A stretch of 64,000 nucleotides of DNA from Chryseobacterium sp. ISL-80 (GTDB lineage Bacteria > Bacillota > Bacilli > Bacillales > Cytobacillaceae): positions 496,001-560,000 of the forward strand of contig JAGGQZ010000013.1 of NCBI GenBank assembly GCA_018613055.1, read 5' to 3'. The notes beneath the pieces were generated by a model. The model searched no databases, was not told the origin of the DNA, and saw only the letters and a program-made list of their open reading frames with translations. Below, piece after piece: positions 47,812 through 57,346 of this stretch. The number at the start of each line of letters is the position of its first letter. Position 1 is the stretch's first letter. The position numbers were made by a program, and so were the translations under genes.

Positions 47812-47944
47812 ATGGCTAAAATGGTAAGGCGGTCATGGTCCAACTGAGTAAAGCAGATTCACGCAAGGTCCGGCCGGGAAGTATGACTAAGCCAAATTCT
47901 ATCGTGTACAATATTCTTATAATAAATTATTGGATGGGGATCAA

Positions 47945-48427
47945 ATGGGAAAACGGGAAAATGTCTGGCTTGGGGTTGCCGGAGTCGTTATCGATGAGGA
48001 TGGGCGCTGGCTTGTTGTCAAAAAGCGCTATGGCGGGCTGGAGGGAAGCTGGTCCCTGCCTGCTGGATTTGTTGAGGAAGGAGAAACCGCTGACCAGGCG
48101 GTTCTCAGGGAAGTGAAGGAAGAAACAGGAATTGAGTGCACTGTCACCGGTCTTCTTGGGGTGCGAACCGGCGTAATCAGGGAATCGATCAGCGATAATA
48201 TGCTCGTTTTTTTGTTAAAACCATTGCCGGATCAGGAAGTGACGGCGGAAGAAACGGAATTATATGAAGCTGGATTTTTGTCACCTATTCATTTAAAATC
48301 GGACCCTCATACATCGATGCTGCTGCATTACCTTTTGAGTAAACCGATAGCTCATGTAATCAGCGGCAAACAGGGCCTTGACCCTGGAAAGCAGTTTCAC
48401 TATAGTGCATATCAATTATTTTTATAA
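47945..48427 (+). CDS. Nudix hydrolase
   Basis: A 160-residue Nudix enzyme. The Nudix box is complete at residues 41-63: G41-x5-E47-x7-R55-E-V-x-E59-E60-x-G62. It hydrolyses a nucleoside diphosphate linked to another group; the substrate cannot be read from the sequence. The frame opens at 47930, but ATG 47945 follows GGATGGGG. The gap before it (about 135 bases) shows no other feature beyond AT-rich promoter-like DNA. Confidence 0.9.
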   Translation: MGKRENVWLGVAGVVIDEDGRWLVVKKRYGGLEGSWSLPAGFVEEGETADQAVLREVKEETGIECTVTGLLGVRTGVIRESISDNMLVFLLKPLPDQEVTAEETELYEAGFLSPIHLKSDPHTSMLLHYLLSKPIAHVISGKQGLDPGKQFHYSAYQLFL

Positions 48428-48583
48428 TTTTCTGAAATTTAAAGAGAGTGACAGATATTTAAAGAAAAAATAGGATGTATCCGTTTTCAATGTGGAATTT
48501 CGGTCGAATTTGGACCTTTTCAAAAATGATGAATCTCTGATATATTATCAGAAAATTCTATAATAAAAAGGAGAGATTCTCTT

Positions 48584-48709
48584 ATGAAAATGCAGGCACA
48601 TGATTCAAAGGAATGTCCTTATTGCTCAGGTAAAGGCTACTTCCAATTGCTTCTTGGCGGCTCAGAAACATGCACATGCTGCAGCGGTTCCGGAAAATCA
48701 AAAAAATAA
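48584..48709 (+). CDS. yuiA: Small Cys-rich protein YuiA
   Basis: A 41-residue protein with two CxxCxGxG-type motifs, ECPYCSGKGYF and CTCCSGSGKS, which is the repeat of the DnaJ zinc finger; it probably folds around one zinc. ATG follows AAAAGGAGAG. It matches YuiA of B. subtilis by size, cysteine pattern and its place before yuiB. Function is unknown. Confidence 0.82.
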   Translation: MKMQAHDSKECPYCSGKGYFQLLLGGSETCTCCSGSGKSKK

Positions 48710-48844
48710 GGCAAAGCATCTTTGACCTTCGCATCTTGCGGGGTTTTTCTTTTTGCCTCGAATAGGGAGAGACTGCACCATTTCATTGACTCGAAAACGG
48801 ACAAACAGTAAACTAGAAATGATGTTTAATGGGGGGATATAGAC

Positions 48845-49165
48845 ATGATGACGGTTGTCACACTGATCATTTCGATGTTATTGTTTTTTGTCCTGTTTTT
48901 CGGGATTGGATTTTTATTGAATATGCTGCTGAGGATGTCCTGGGTAATGGCGATCGTTTATCCAGTGATTGCGATATTCATTATTGATAAGTATCCATTG
49001 ATCGATTACTTCCGCAACAGCGGGGAAGCTTTCCGTGATCTTGGACAGCGGATTTCACATCTGGCTGCCGCAGATGTGCTGATTCTAAGCAGCGGGCTTG
49101 CCGGTGCCATCCTGGCCGGTGTTGTCATCAAACTTTTACGAAAAAAAGGATATCAAATGTTTTAA
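48845..49165 (+). CDS. yuiB: Small membrane protein YuiB
   Basis: A 106-residue protein with three hydrophobic segments (TLIISMLLFFVLFFGIGFLL, WVMAIVYPVIAIFIID and VLILSSGLAGAILAGVVIKLL). It matches YuiB by size, topology and place. No reaction known. The start is ATG-ATG after GGGGGGAT; the first is used here. Confidence 0.82.
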   Translation: MMTVVTLIISMLLFFVLFFGIGFLLNMLLRMSWVMAIVYPVIAIFIIDKYPLIDYFRNSGEAFRDLGQRISHLAAADVLILSSGLAGAILAGVVIKLLRKKGYQMF

Positions 49166-49171
49166 AAAGGC

Positions 49172-49200
49172 GACCTTCAATTTTATTGAGGGTTTTTTTT
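49172..49200 (+). terminator. Intrinsic terminator of yuiB
   Basis: CCTTCAAT pairs with ATTGAGGG (one G-T pair) across three bases, then eight T. Confidence 0.8.
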
Positions 49201-49384
49201 ATGCATAAAATTAAGGATTGGTCAGAGACTAATATTAAAATAGTGAACTTGAAAAATGAAGGTGAACAGTAAAATTTACTTTTAATGGAAGTGTAAATAG
49301 GCCTTTTGATCCTTTTTTTGCTCCTTTTGGAATATTTCTTGTTTTGTTGGGAAATTAATAGTTTTGGGAGGAGTGAAAAATTAT

Positions 49385-50095
49385 ATGAATATTTTAAAAA
49401 TGTGGGCTAAACGCTCAGCTATGGCAGTTTTATTTTTTGCTGCTATAACTTCAACTTTCCACTCGATTTCAGGAGTGGAAGCTTCCACTGTTTCTACATA
49501 CGTTTTTGACAGTGCTGGCACACAACAAGAGGAAAATTCAAGTTTTGATCATAAGAAAAAGTCAATGGGGCTTGCCCTCAAGTTTTTGAAAAAAGTTTCA
49601 GATTTTACGACGAAAATTTCTTCTAGTGAAAAGGTAGCCGGCGCACCGCCGACGCTTGAGGAATCGATGAACTGGTCACAATACCCGACAAAGCAGATCA
49701 TTGCAACGGGGTATACGGCCGGAATTGAATCCACTGGTAAAAATCCTGGGCATCCAGGCTATGGAATCACCTATTCAGGTGTAAAGGTTAAACGTGACCT
49801 CTATTCGACAGTAGCGGCTGACCTGAATGTATTCCCGATCGGAACCATCCTTTTCATCCCTGGCTATGGATTTGGCGTTGTCGCCGATAAAGGCGGGGCA
49901 ATCAAGGGAAATAAAGTGGACTTATACTACGATACCGTAAAGGATGTATATGAACAGTGGGGCAAGAAGACGCTGGATGCATACATAATTGAAATGGGTA
50001 ACGGCAAGCTTACAGAAGATGACCTGAAAGCACTCAACGAAAATGAATCCATGCAGGTTTTCCGCCAGCAGTATATTGGCGGGAAGAAATCTTAA
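49385..50095 (+). CDS. yuiC: 3D-domain cell-wall protein YuiC
   Basis: A 236-residue exported protein with an N-terminal signal or anchor ([23 protein letters not shown]). The C-terminal 3D domain carries the three family aspartates in [19 protein letters not shown] and VDLYYD. B. subtilis YuiC is a small MltA-like lytic transglycosylase that cuts peptidoglycan glycan strands. ATG 49385 is 11 bases after GGGAGGAG; GTG 49373 is less likely. Confidence 0.9.
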   Translation: MNILKMWAKRSAMAVLFFAAITSTFHSISGVEASTVSTYVFDSAGTQQEENSSFDHKKKSMGLALKFLKKVSDFTTKISSSEKVAGAPPTLEESMNWSQYPTKQIIATGYTAGIESTGKNPGHPGYGITYSGVKVKRDLYSTVAADLNVFPIGTILFIPGYGFGVVADKGGAIKGNKVDLYYDTVKDVYEQWGKKTLDAYIIEMGNGKLTEDDLKALNENESMQVFRQQYIGGKKS

Positions 50096-50100
50096 AAGGT

Positions 50101-50134
50101 AAAGGCACTTTCCTCGGGGGAAAGTGCCTTTTTA
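50101..50134. terminator. Terminator between convergent yuiC and the BtuF-like gene
   Basis: AAAGGCACTTTCC pairs with GGAAAGTGCCTTT across a short loop, then TTTTT; usable from both sides. Confidence 0.85.
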
Positions 50135-50899
50135 ATCGTGAATGAGATGGTGCAGTTTATCCAGACCATCCAAAAGCCGTGGGGACGGCCGGCAATACAG
50201 TTCTTCCTCGAGGATGAAAAGACGGTCTTCCTTAACAGCGTCAAGTTCCTCCCAGCCGGGCCTGTTTATGATCAATTCTTTTTTAACCTTCTGCTTCCTG
50301 ACACCAACCCAGGCGATACAAATATAATCCGGGTTCCGCGATTTTACATCATCCCAGTCGGTTTGTATGCTGGCAAGCTCTACATCGTAGAAAATATTTT
50401 CAGCACCGGCAGCCTCTGATATTTCAGTCAGCCAATTGATCCTGCCGGGGGTGAATACGGGTTTGGGCCACCATTCCCAGTACAGCTTCGGTTTCCATTT
50501 AGCTGCTTTCCCTTTTTGCCTAATGTTCTCCAGCCGGTTCCTGAACTTTTCTGCTGCTTCCTGCCCGCGATCCGGCATGTTCAAGGCTTTGGCCGTAATC
50601 ACTAAATCATTTTCAATATCCTTAAGGGATTGCGGATTCAGGATGATGTGAGGAATATTGCGTGCCTTCAGTCCTTCGATATTCTTTTCCATTCCGGGAA
50701 CACTTAACGATGCAAGCACGAGGTCTGGCTTCAGTTCTTCAACAAGGTCAAGATTGATCGAAAGGTCCGGGCCAAGCTTTGGCAGCGACTTTACCGCTTC
50801 CGGCCAATCGGAGAAATCATCCACTCCGACAAGAAGATGGGTCAGCCCGAGAAATTCCATGATTTCGGTGTTGCTGGGACATAATGATACTACTTTCAT
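50132..50899 (-). CDS. BtuF-like cobalamin-binding family protein without signal peptide
   Basis: A 255-residue protein of the periplasmic-binding (BtuF/FhuD) fold: VVSLCPSNTEIMEFLGLTHLLVGVDDFSDWP, PDLVLASLSVPG and TPGRINWLTEISEAAGAENIF. No signal peptide or lipobox is present, since the conserved domain starts at residue 1 after a good ribosome-binding site (GGGTGG), and no permease or ATPase gene is next to it. It may act in the cytosol. A role with B12 or metal chelates is inference. Confidence 0.8.
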   Translation of the reverse strand: MKVVSLCPSNTEIMEFLGLTHLLVGVDDFSDWPEAVKSLPKLGPDLSINLDLVEELKPDLVLASLSVPGMEKNIEGLKARNIPHIILNPQSLKDIENDLVITAKALNMPDRGQEAAEKFRNRLENIRQKGKAAKWKPKLYWEWWPKPVFTPGRINWLTEISEAAGAENIFYDVELASIQTDWDDVKSRNPDYICIAWVGVRKQKVKKELIINRPGWEELDAVKEDRLFILEEELYCRPSPRLLDGLDKLHHLIHD

Positions 50900-50914
50900 A
50901 CGAATCCACCCGCC

Positions 50915-51388
50915 TTATAAAAGATAATGCAGAAGCAAAGTCAGCAAAATGCCAGTCAATCCGCCGAAAAATACTTCGATTGGCTTGTGTCCCAGCAGTT
51001 CTTTCAGCTCTTTTTGCTTTTCCTGCTCGGGCTTATCCTGCCAGCCTTTGGCCTCGTTGGCAAAGCGGCCAAAATCAGCCACAAGCTGGTTCAGGACAAT
51101 GGCTTGCTCCCCGGCCTGCCTGCGGACCCCCGAGGCATCAAACATCGTGATAATCGCAAAGACAGCCGAAACAGCAAATACCGCTGAATCAAGTCCTGTT
51201 TGAAGAGCAACCCCGGTCGACAAAGCCGTCACAGCGGCGGAGTGTGAGCTCGGCATACCGCCCGTACTCGTCAGCAGCGACCAGTCGATCCTCCTTGTCG
51301 CAATATATTGAATCGGGACCTTCACGAACTGCGCGAAAAAAATCGCCGCCAGCGAGGCCCATAATGGGAAATTCGTTAATAATTCCAT
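50915..51388 (-). CDS. yuiD: YuiD family membrane protein (divergent PAP2 family)
   Basis: A 157-residue membrane protein with about four hydrophobic segments. The acid phosphatase-like motif is GGMPSSHSAAVTALSTG, and DASGVRRQAGEQAIVLN follows. It belongs to the divergent PAP2 group; activity is not proven. ATG 51388 is chosen because AGAGGGGG precedes it; the longer frame to 51451 would add about 21 unconserved residues. It is 15 bases from the BtuF-like gene, so probably one operon. Confidence 0.85.
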   Translation of the reverse strand: MELLTNFPLWASLAAIFFAQFVKVPIQYIATRRIDWSLLTSTGGMPSSHSAAVTALSTGVALQTGLDSAVFAVSAVFAIITMFDASGVRRQAGEQAIVLNQLVADFGRFANEAKGWQDKPEQEKQKELKELLGHKPIEVFFGGLTGILLTLLLHYLL

Positions 51389-51511
51389 AGATGTTCCCCC
51401 TCTTTCTATAAAAGTACCTTTTTCAGTAATACCCAAGTTAAATGATAACATTACAGCCGGCGGCCGATGTTTGATAAAATAGTTCTAACGTTCAGGATGG
51501 AGGTGAGGGAT

Positions 51512-51889
51512 GTGACAGGCTACCCTGAAGAGTATTATGAGTTCTTTATTAAATTCAACGAAGGGGACTATTATACCTGCCATGACTTGCTGGAAGATAT
51601 GTGGATGACGGATAAAGGAAATCTTTTTTTAAAAGGGCTGCTGCAAATGAGCGTCGCCATCTACCATTACAGCTACGGAAATGTGAAGGGAGCGCGGCTG
51701 ATGATGCAGGCGGCGCATGATTATCTGCAAACATACCGCCCGATCCACTGGGGACTTGATCTGGAAAAAATATATCCCTTCATCGAAAAGTGCATCGAAA
51801 CATTCCCTGACGGACTTGACCGTGTTCCCTATGAAGAAGTCGGGACACTGCCAGAGCTGCCGGTTTTATATTTATATCTGGAAGATTAG
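51512..51889 (+). CDS. DUF309 family protein
   Basis: A 125-residue helical protein. The DUF309 signature is FNEGDYYTCHDLLEDMWM followed by GLLQMSVAIYHYSYGNVKGARLM. The His and Glu pattern suggests a ligand or metal site, but no function is known. GTG 51512 follows GGAGGTGAGG; the ATG at 51467 overlaps a promoter-like TTTGATAAAAT sequence and lacks a site. Confidence 0.8.
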   Translation: MTGYPEEYYEFFIKFNEGDYYTCHDLLEDMWMTDKGNLFLKGLLQMSVAIYHYSYGNVKGARLMMQAAHDYLQTYRPIHWGLDLEKIYPFIEKCIETFPDGLDRVPYEEVGTLPELPVLYLYLED

Positions 51890-51976
51890 CAGTTCGATTA
51901 AAAATAAAACTGCGGAAGTCGAAATATTTAAGCTGTTTCGATATAATGAAAGTATAAAGATGGAGGGGTGAACGAT

Positions 51977-53488
51977 TTGTTTACAGTTAGCAATCAATTT
52001 AATTTGACCAACAGCCATGACTGCCTTGTGATTGGCCTGTTCAATAAGCCATCAGGTCTTGAAGGTGTTGTTGGGGAAGCAGACAAGCTTTTTGACGGAC
52101 AATTGACTGAACTGATCAAAAGCGGGGATATTTCAACAAGGAAAAAAGAGGTTTCCAAAATACATACTTTCGGTAAAACTGGCGCGAGGAAGATCTATTT
52201 TGTCGGTCTTGGTCATGAGAAAGAATACAAATTCGAGACTTTGAGGGACGCGTTTGGCCGTCTGTTCAAGACAGCCAAGAAGGAAAAATGGACGGAAGCA
52301 GCAGTTCTGTTGGATACTTTTACAAGTGACAGCGTCGAGATCAATGATGCAGCACATGCACTTGGAGAAGCTTTCCCGATGGCTACATATGAATTTGCAG
52401 GCTACAAGCAAAAATCCAACGAGCCAGAAAAGCACATTGAGAGCCTGACTGTTTACAGTGCCGATGGAGAAGGCGATGTGGAAGCAGCGCTAGAGGTCGG
52501 CTATGTTTTCGGGAAGGGAACGAATTCAGCACGGACACTCGTCAATACACCAGGCAATCTATTGACTGCGACGGATATGGCGGGATATGCACTGAAGCTG
52601 GCAGAAAAATATGAGTTCGAAGCAGAAATTTTAGAAAAAGAGGAAATGGAAAAGCTCGGTATGGGTGCGTTGCTGGCTGTCAATCAGGGATCAGCAGAGC
52701 CGCCGAAAATGATTGTCCTAAAGTATCAGGGCAAGGAAGAGTGGAATGATGTCATCGGTCTGGTCGGCAAGGGCATTACGTTTGACACTGGAGGCTACTC
52801 AATCAAAACGAAGGCTGGCATTGTCGGCATGAAGTCCGATATGGGCGGTGCAGCGGCAGTGCTTGGTGCAATGGAGATCATCGGCGAACTGAAACCGGAG
52901 CGCAATGTTGTTGCCGTGATTCCGTCTACTGACAACATGATCAGCGGTACTGCATTCAAGCCAGATGACGTCATCACATCCATGAGCGGAAAAACAATTG
53001 AGGTGCTGAATACTGATGCAGAAGGACGCCTAGTGCTTGCTGATGCTATGACATACGCTAAGCATCACGGCGCAAATTACCTCGTTGATATAGCAACTCT
53101 GACAGGCGGAGTCATCACGGCTTTAGGTCTTCATACATCGGGAGCTTTGACGAACAACGAGGAATTCTTCGAACAAGTGCTTGAGGCTTCCTATGAGTCA
53201 GGAGAGCCAATCTGGCGCTTGCCATTGTTTGAGCGCGACATTGAGCGCGTGCGGGGCAGCAAAATCGCCGACCTGAACAATTCACCAGGTGCCGAAGGAC
53301 ATGCGATCATGGGCGGAGCTTTTGTCGGTGAGTTTGCAGAAGGCACTCCATGGGTGCATCTCGACATCGCCGGAACAGCCACTACCAACAAAGAATATGA
53401 CCTGGGACCAGCAGGGGCGACCGGCGTCATGGCTCGAACACTCGCATTGCTCGTTGAACGATTTGAGACAGAAGAAGATGAAAAATAA
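51977..53488 (+). CDS. pepA: Leucyl aminopeptidase (M17 family)
   Basis: A 503-residue cytosolic aminopeptidase that removes N-terminal residues using two metals. The active-site motifs are [16 protein letters not shown] (metal ligands), [11 protein letters not shown] and the M17 signature [16 protein letters not shown] 51968 opens the frame, but TTG 51977 is nine bases after GGAGGG. It corresponds to YuiE of B. subtilis. Single-gene unit. Confidence 0.95.
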   Translation: MFTVSNQFNLTNSHDCLVIGLFNKPSGLEGVVGEADKLFDGQLTELIKSGDISTRKKEVSKIHTFGKTGARKIYFVGLGHEKEYKFETLRDAFGRLFKTAKKEKWTEAAVLLDTFTSDSVEINDAAHALGEAFPMATYEFAGYKQKSNEPEKHIESLTVYSADGEGDVEAALEVGYVFGKGTNSARTLVNTPGNLLTATDMAGYALKLAEKYEFEAEILEKEEMEKLGMGALLAVNQGSAEPPKMIVLKYQGKEEWNDVIGLVGKGITFDTGGYSIKTKAGIVGMKSDMGGAAAVLGAMEIIGELKPERNVVAVIPSTDNMISGTAFKPDDVITSMSGKTIEVLNTDAEGRLVLADAMTYAKHHGANYLVDIATLTGGVITALGLHTSGALTNNEEFFEQVLEASYESGEPIWRLPLFERDIERVRGSKIADLNNSPGAEGHAIMGGAFVGEFAEGTPWVHLDIAGTATTNKEYDLGPAGATGVMARTLALLVERFETEEDEK

Positions 53489-53497
53489 ATAGAATGG

Positions 53498-53537
53498 AAA
53501 ACCCCGAAGTCCACATGAGACTTTGGGGTTTTTTTGT
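53498..53537 (+). terminator. Intrinsic terminator of pepA
   Basis: AAACCCC-GA-AGTC pairs with GACT-TT-GGGGTTT across a seven-base loop, then TTTT. Confidence 0.85.
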
Positions 53538-53732
53538 GAACTGACAGAGGTATAAATACCACACCTGAGCATTCCCCCATTTTTAACATAAATTTCAATG
53601 CTAATCGAAACACTAAATCAAACAAACCCATTGACATAAAAAACAATTCTATGATAATTTAATACTTGTCATTTTAATTCTCTACCAATTTACCAAACTA
53701 AAGTATTTTATCATCGAGAGGAGCACTTTCCC

Positions 53733-55046
53733 ATGAATGCAGTTGTTATTGCCGTGCTGGCGATGCTGATCCTGAGCTTGCTTCGTGTCAATGTTGTATT
53801 GGCATTAATTGCCGGAGCGCTGATCGGCGGTTTGACTGGCGGCTTGAGTATAGAAAAGACAATTGAGGTTTTTTCAGGTGGACTTGGCGGCAGTGCCGAG
53901 GTTGCGCTGAGCTATGCATTGCTTGGCGGGTTCGCAGTAGCCATTTCCAAGACTGGATTGCCCAACCTGATCGTTGACTGGATGATCAGCATGATTGGCA
54001 AAAAAGGCGAGTCAAAAGCAAAAACTTATTCAAAAGCTATTATTGTGATTTTAATTTTAATGATGGCGATTTTCTCGCAAAACCTGATTCCGATCCACAT
54101 TGCGTTTATTCCGATCCTGATTCCGCCATTGTTGATCGTCTTCAATGAGCTGAAGATTGACAGGCGTTTGATAGCATCTGTTTTGACATTCGGGCTGACC
54201 GCGCCATATATTTTGCTGCCGGTAGGTTTCGGCGGGATTTTCCACGATATCCTGGCTACGAATATGGCTGAAGGCGGGATGAATATCGATAAAGGTGATA
54301 TCCCGACAGCGATGCTGCTTCCTACTGCAGGCCTGGTAGTCGGTTTGCTGATTGCGATTTTTGTATCCTACCGCAAACCTAGAAATTATGAAGATCACCA
54401 AGTGGTCGAAATGGAAAGAAATGAGTACTCGAAGGCAGGCATCATTTTCTCTTTTGTTGCGATTATCGCAGCCCTTGCAGCACAGCTGTTTTTCGATTCG
54501 ATGATCATGGGCGCGCTTGCGGGTATAATCGTCGTATATGCAAGCGGAGCGATTAAGTGGCGTGAAGCAGACAATCTTTTAACCGAAGGTATGAAAATGA
54601 TGGCGTTCATCGGATTCGTCATGCTGGCAGCATTCGGATTCGCAGAAGTATTGAAAGAAACAGGGGATGTGGAGAGCCTTGTTACGCAGGCTGCCGATGC
54701 GATTGGCAATAATAAAGCCATGGGCGCTTTGTTGATGCTGGTAGTCGGCTTGCTCGTCACAATGGGAATCGGTTCTTCGTTCTCGACAATTCCAATCATT
54801 GCAACGATCTTCGTGCCGCTAAGTCTTCAATTAGGCTTCAGCCCGATGGCTACGATTGCGATTGTCGGAACAGCAGCTGCACTTGGTGATGCCGGTTCTC
54901 CTGCATCAGACAGTACGCTTGGACCGACCGCTGGTTTGAATGCGGACGCTCAGCACAATCACATCTGGGATACAGTTGTCCCGACGTTCGTGCACTACAA
55001 TATTCCATTGATCATTTTCGGCTGGATTGCCGCAATGGTTCTATAA
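53733..55046 (+). CDS. yuiF: NhaC-superfamily transporter YuiF
   Basis: A 437-residue membrane protein with about 11 segments. The family motifs are [41 protein letters not shown] and [21 protein letters not shown]. It is annotated in relatives as a Na+/H+ antiporter or amino-acid transporter; the substrate is unknown. ATG follows GAGAGGAG. It follows pepA, as yuiF follows yuiE in B. subtilis. Confidence 0.87.
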   Translation: MNAVVIAVLAMLILSLLRVNVVLALIAGALIGGLTGGLSIEKTIEVFSGGLGGSAEVALSYALLGGFAVAISKTGLPNLIVDWMISMIGKKGESKAKTYSKAIIVILILMMAIFSQNLIPIHIAFIPILIPPLLIVFNELKIDRRLIASVLTFGLTAPYILLPVGFGGIFHDILATNMAEGGMNIDKGDIPTAMLLPTAGLVVGLLIAIFVSYRKPRNYEDHQVVEMERNEYSKAGIIFSFVAIIAALAAQLFFDSMIMGALAGIIVVYASGAIKWREADNLLTEGMKMMAFIGFVMLAAFGFAEVLKETGDVESLVTQAADAIGNNKAMGALLMLVVGLLVTMGIGSSFSTIPIIATIFVPLSLQLGFSPMATIAIVGTAAALGDAGSPASDSTLGPTAGLNADAQHNHIWDTVVPTFVHYNIPLIIFGWIAAMVL

Positions 55047-55056
55047 TATTCTATAT

Positions 55057-55091
55057 GCCGTCCTCCTTTTTACAGGCAGGGCGGCTTTGTC
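55057..55091 (+). terminator. Possible terminator of yuiF
   Basis: GCCGTCCT pairs with AGGGCGGC (one G-T pair) across 13 bases, then TTTGTCT; a weak T tract. Confidence 0.5.
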
Positions 55092-55206
55092 TATCTAGGC
55101 TCGTTCCGTCAACTTTGCTGCCAGGTTCGCAAATCAATTCCGACCTATTCTTCAGCCTTTATTTAAAAGGTGAATTTCGGTAGGATAATAAAAAGAGGTG
55201 ATCAAC

Positions 55207-55803
55207 ATGTACTTCGGAAAACCACGGAAGAAGGGCCCTTCGGACAGAGTCCCGCCGAACCAGAATGTTACGAGATCGTTCCCTGTCCTGCATTATGGAA
55301 ACGTCCCATACTATAAAAATCTTGATGATTGGACCCTGAAGATTTTTGGACTTGTGGAAAAAGAAGTGATTTTATCCTATAAAGAGTTGATGGACTTGCC
55401 GCAAATGAACTCGGGCAATGACATTCACTGTGTGACTGGCTGGTCCAAGCTTGATAATGTCTGGGAAGGAGTATCCACGGTGGAGCTGGCGAGGCTGGCC
55501 AAACCAAAGGAAGCTGCTAAATATGTTATCCTGCATGCTGAAGAAAACTGGACGACCAACCTGCCTGTTGAGGATTTCCTCAGGGAAACGAGCCTGCTTG
55601 CCCACTCCCATAACGGAGAACCATTAACTCCTGAGCATGGCTATCCATTGCGGGCGGTCATTCCACATCTATACTTCTGGAAAAGTGCCAAGTGGATCAG
55701 GGGCATAGAATTCACCTCTGAAAACCGGCCTGGTTTCTGGGAGGAAAATGGCTACCATATGTATGGCAACCCGTGGAAAGAGCAGCGGATGACCTGGGAC
55801 TAG
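55207..55803 (+). CDS. yuiH: Molybdopterin-dependent oxidoreductase YuiH (sulfite oxidase fold)
   Basis: A 198-residue protein with the sulfite-oxidase molybdopterin domain. The Mo-ligand cysteine is C75 in DIHCVTGWSKLD; further motifs are HAEENWTTNLP and HGYPLRAVIPHLYFWKSAKWIRGI. No signal peptide, so probably cytosolic, and no haem partner gene beside it. The natural substrate is unknown. ATG 55207 follows AGAGGTG, giving exactly the length of YuiH. Confidence 0.9.
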   Translation: MYFGKPRKKGPSDRVPPNQNVTRSFPVLHYGNVPYYKNLDDWTLKIFGLVEKEVILSYKELMDLPQMNSGNDIHCVTGWSKLDNVWEGVSTVELARLAKPKEAAKYVILHAEENWTTNLPVEDFLRETSLLAHSHNGEPLTPEHGYPLRAVIPHLYFWKSAKWIRGIEFTSENRPGFWEENGYHMYGNPWKEQRMTWD

Positions 55804-55897
55804 GCATTTTTTTCAGTACAATGGACAAACGCCTATTCAACTGTCCCTCTGTATGCATATGAAGTACTATAGGCATACAAAAAGAGGGAGGTAGCTG

Positions 55898-56086
55898 ATG
55901 AATAGAAGAAGACGATTTTATGGCGGCCGGCGTCCATTTGGTTTTGGATTTGGAGGTCCGTTTGTTGGCGGAGTGCTGGGAGGCCTTTTAGGCAGCGCGT
56001 TATTGTACCCCGGCGGATATGGCTACGGTTATGGTGGATTCCCGCCTTATGGCTATGGTTATGGATATGGATTCCCGTATTATTAA
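55898..56086 (+). CDS. Small Gly/Tyr-rich protein
   Basis: A 62-residue low-complexity protein: basic start (MNRRRRFYGGRR), a short hydrophobic stretch with glycine zipper pattern (GGVLGGLLGSALLY) and a YGYG repeat tail. Ribosome-binding site GAGGGAGG and a following terminator support expression. Gly/Tyr-rich small proteins occur in spore coats and surfaces, so a coat role is possible but not shown. Confidence 0.75.
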   Translation: MNRRRRFYGGRRPFGFGFGGPFVGGVLGGLLGSALLYPGGYGYGYGGFPPYGYGYGYGFPYY

Positions 56087-56102
56087 TTAGATAAAAACAA
56101 GA

Positions 56103-56133
56103 GCCGCTGTTTCAGGAACAGCGGCATTTTTTT
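56103..56133 (+). terminator. Intrinsic terminator of the Gly/Tyr-rich gene
   Basis: GCCGCTGTT pairs with AACAGCGGC across five bases, then ATTTTTTT. Confidence 0.87.
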
Positions 56134-56137
56134 GAAT

Positions 56138-56482
56138 TCATTCCCACCTGAGCTGGGTGATGATATGGCAGCATTCTTTTTCCCCTGCATAATCCACAAA
56201 GTTCATGGTGATTCCATCCGGATTGTAAGTGATTTTAGGGAATTTCTTGATTCCTGTTGCTTTGATCATCCGTTCGACTTCCTTTGTATTGGATTGCTGG
56301 GCCGCAGACATTAAATCACTGGAAAAAGAGCTGGATGAAGTGATTTTTGCCATCACAAGATTGGCATCCTTCATCAGGGCAATAGCTTTCTCAGCTGAGG
56401 TCTTGAACAAAGTTACGTTCACTTCCGGATACGGGCGGCGAGTGCCAGTTTGCTTGTTTTTATGAAAAAATAAACAATGCAT
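56138..56482 (-). CDS. Conserved-looking hypothetical protein
   Basis: A 114-residue cytosolic protein that I do not recognise. It has a beta-alpha-beta-like pattern (VNVTLFKTSAEKAIALMKDAN, KITYNPDGITMNFVD) and a Cys pair near the end (EKECCHIITQ). A strong ribosome-binding site (AGGAGGGG) before ATG supports a real gene. It is convergent with the Gly/Tyr-rich gene and faces away from DedA. Confidence 0.62.
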   Translation of the reverse strand: MHCLFFHKNKQTGTRRPYPEVNVTLFKTSAEKAIALMKDANLVMAKITSSSSFSSDLMSAAQQSNTKEVERMIKATGIKKFPKITYNPDGITMNFVDYAGEKECCHIITQLRWE

Positions 56483-56684
56483 AAGTACTTCCCCTCCTGA
56501 CGGGTAAGTTCATAATATGATTCAATGTATGAAATCTCAGCTACAAGTATGAAGGTGGGAAAAGCCAAAAATACTTATGTCAGGAAAAAGAGGGTAAATA
56601 AAGGGAAAAGGAGAATTGTTATACATAATAACTTCTATTGTGAAATAGAATCGGACCAAGGTGGCATGAAAGGGGAAAAACCTC

Positions 56685-57290
56685 ATGGATTTGGATCTGG
56701 TCGTCAATATGATTGAAGAAAATGGCTATTTGGGGTTATTTTTATGGATGTGGTTCGGGGTGTTCGTCATTCCGGTCCCTAACGAGGTCATATTGATGAC
56801 TGTTGGGCTTGCTTCATCACAGGGAGCTTTAACACCACTGTCTGCCTTCGCAGTTACCTATCTGGGAATAGCGGCAGCCATCACCTCCAGCTATTGGCTG
56901 GGAAGGTTGATCGGGAGGCGGCTGCTACGGTTTTTGAAAGGGAAAAAACGGTTAGCAGGTTCGCTTGAATCCGCGATGGGGTTAATGGATAAATACCATA
57001 TGCTTTCACTGTCTCTCAGCTGTTTTATTCCTGGAGCCCGGTATTTTGTGCCATTGCTTTATGGCATCAGCCGGCTTTCCTTCAAGACATTTGCCATTTT
57101 CGCCTATAGCGGTGCTTTTTTCTGGGTATTGATCATTTTTGTGCTAGGCTACCTATTTGGAGATAAAATGGAACTGATCATGAAGTATAGTGATGAAATG
57201 TGGCTGGCCATCCTCGCCGCTGCGATTCTGTTTATTGCTGTTACGGTGAAAAGAAAGAAATTGAAGAGCTCAGCCACCGAAGTGGAATGA
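56685..57290 (+). CDS. DedA family membrane protein
   Basis: A 201-residue membrane protein with about five hydrophobic segments. DedA family motifs are FGVFVIPVPNEVILMTVG and the CFIPGARYFVPLLYGISRLSF helix, including the conserved Arg-x2-x Pro-Gly-Ala-Arg type pattern. DedA proteins act in membrane lipid (undecaprenyl or phospholipid) translocation and are tied to proton-motive force; the specific substrate here is unknown. ATG follows AAAGGGG. A GC-rich hairpin (57310-57340) follows. Confidence 0.88.
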   Translation: MDLDLVVNMIEENGYLGLFLWMWFGVFVIPVPNEVILMTVGLASSQGALTPLSAFAVTYLGIAAAITSSYWLGRLIGRRLLRFLKGKKRLAGSLESAMGLMDKYHMLSLSLSCFIPGARYFVPLLYGISRLSFKTFAIFAYSGAFFWVLIIFVLGYLFGDKMELIMKYSDEMWLAILAAAILFIAVTVKRKKLKSSATEVE

Positions 57291-57346
57291 GCCCTCTATT
57301 AGGAAAGGCAGCAACAATAGCCGCCTTCCCTGTAACCACTGTTTTG

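Noticed and set aside
56525-56716. 63-residue plus-strand ORF before dedA
   Set aside because: No ribosome-binding site, very basic composition and overlap with the dedA start.
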